Shown here in pieces: positions 63,853 to 64,000 of a stretch of 64,000 bases of DNA. A model generated the notes under the pieces. That model did not search any database. It was not told the origin of the DNA and worked only from the letters and a program-made list of their open reading frames with translations. Source of the DNA: Campylorhamphus procurvoides (taxonomy: Eukaryota > Chordata > Aves > Passeriformes > Dendrocolaptidae); contig WBMV01006289.1 in assembly GCA_013396655.1 (NCBI GenBank), positions 2,807,160 through 2,871,159 of the forward strand, written 5' to 3'. A program made the position numbers and the translations under genes. How positions within the stretch are numbered: position 1 is the first letter of the stretch; each line of letters opens with the position of its first letter.

Positions 63853-64000
63853 CTGTACAATGCAAAAGCAAAACATACATTCAAGAAACTCTTCACAGGA
63901 ATGAGCAGTCACTGTGTCTAAATAGTAATGATTATTTAACTAAATCCTTGCAAAAAGTTTGGGGAAACCTCAGTAGTTGAATGACTAGCAACAACTCCAG

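Noticed and set aside
1..64000. CRISPR arrays, operons, prophage or other prokaryotic systems
   Set aside because: Sequence is vertebrate nuclear DNA with spliced genes; no regularly spaced direct repeats with unique spacers were seen.

Overview
The window is nuclear DNA from a vertebrate, almost certainly a passerine bird. It is AT-rich, gene-poor and intron-bearing. It carries CR1 LINE fragments, the dominant avian retrotransposon, and at about 2.88-3.03 kb a short element with a tRNA-Ile-like head and a CR1-like tail. That architecture is known for the TguSINE1-type SINEs of songbirds. No operons, CRISPR arrays or other prokaryotic features are present, and I found no candidate for a wholly new biological system.

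Two genes can be supported, both on the minus strand. ZNF281 is complete as a single coding exon (14265-16880, 871 codons) with four clustered zinc fingers. Its probable 3' UTR runs down to a first canonical AATAAA near 12.6 kb. Its 5' flank is a CpG-rich block of minisatellites interrupted by a 253-base assembly gap (16922-17174). At the right edge are the last seven coding exons of what I read as KIF14 (exons between 63852 and 59283, 418 codons plus stop, ending in E-W-V). All six introns visible between them are GT-AG and all joins stay in frame. The co-directional order ZNF281 then KIF14 matches the human 1q32.1 neighbourhood, which is part of the case for the KIF14 call.

Layout: 1-12.6 kb is intergenic DNA downstream of ZNF281, with the SINE and a CR1 3' fragment (4.93-5.74 kb). 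12.6-14.26 kb is the probable ZNF281 3' UTR, with a 22-bp perfect palindrome and two small duplications. 14.26-16.88 kb is the ZNF281 coding region. 16.88-17.95 kb is the GC-rich promoter and 5' region. 18-59 kb is non-coding DNA between the genes, holding small CR1 relics, a CR1 endonuclease-region fragment (52.3-52.9 kb), A/C-rich simple tracts, one isolated CpG-dense islet (50.75-50.89 kb) and a rearranged LTR retroelement (about 56.84-58.17 kb). 59.07-63.85 kb is the 3' end of KIF14.

The two genes are not known to act in one pathway. ZNF281 is a transcription factor linked to pluripotency and epithelial-mesenchymal transition. KIF14 is a mitotic kinesin acting in cytokinesis. Identifications rest on reading the sequence and on remembered family features; no database search was possible.
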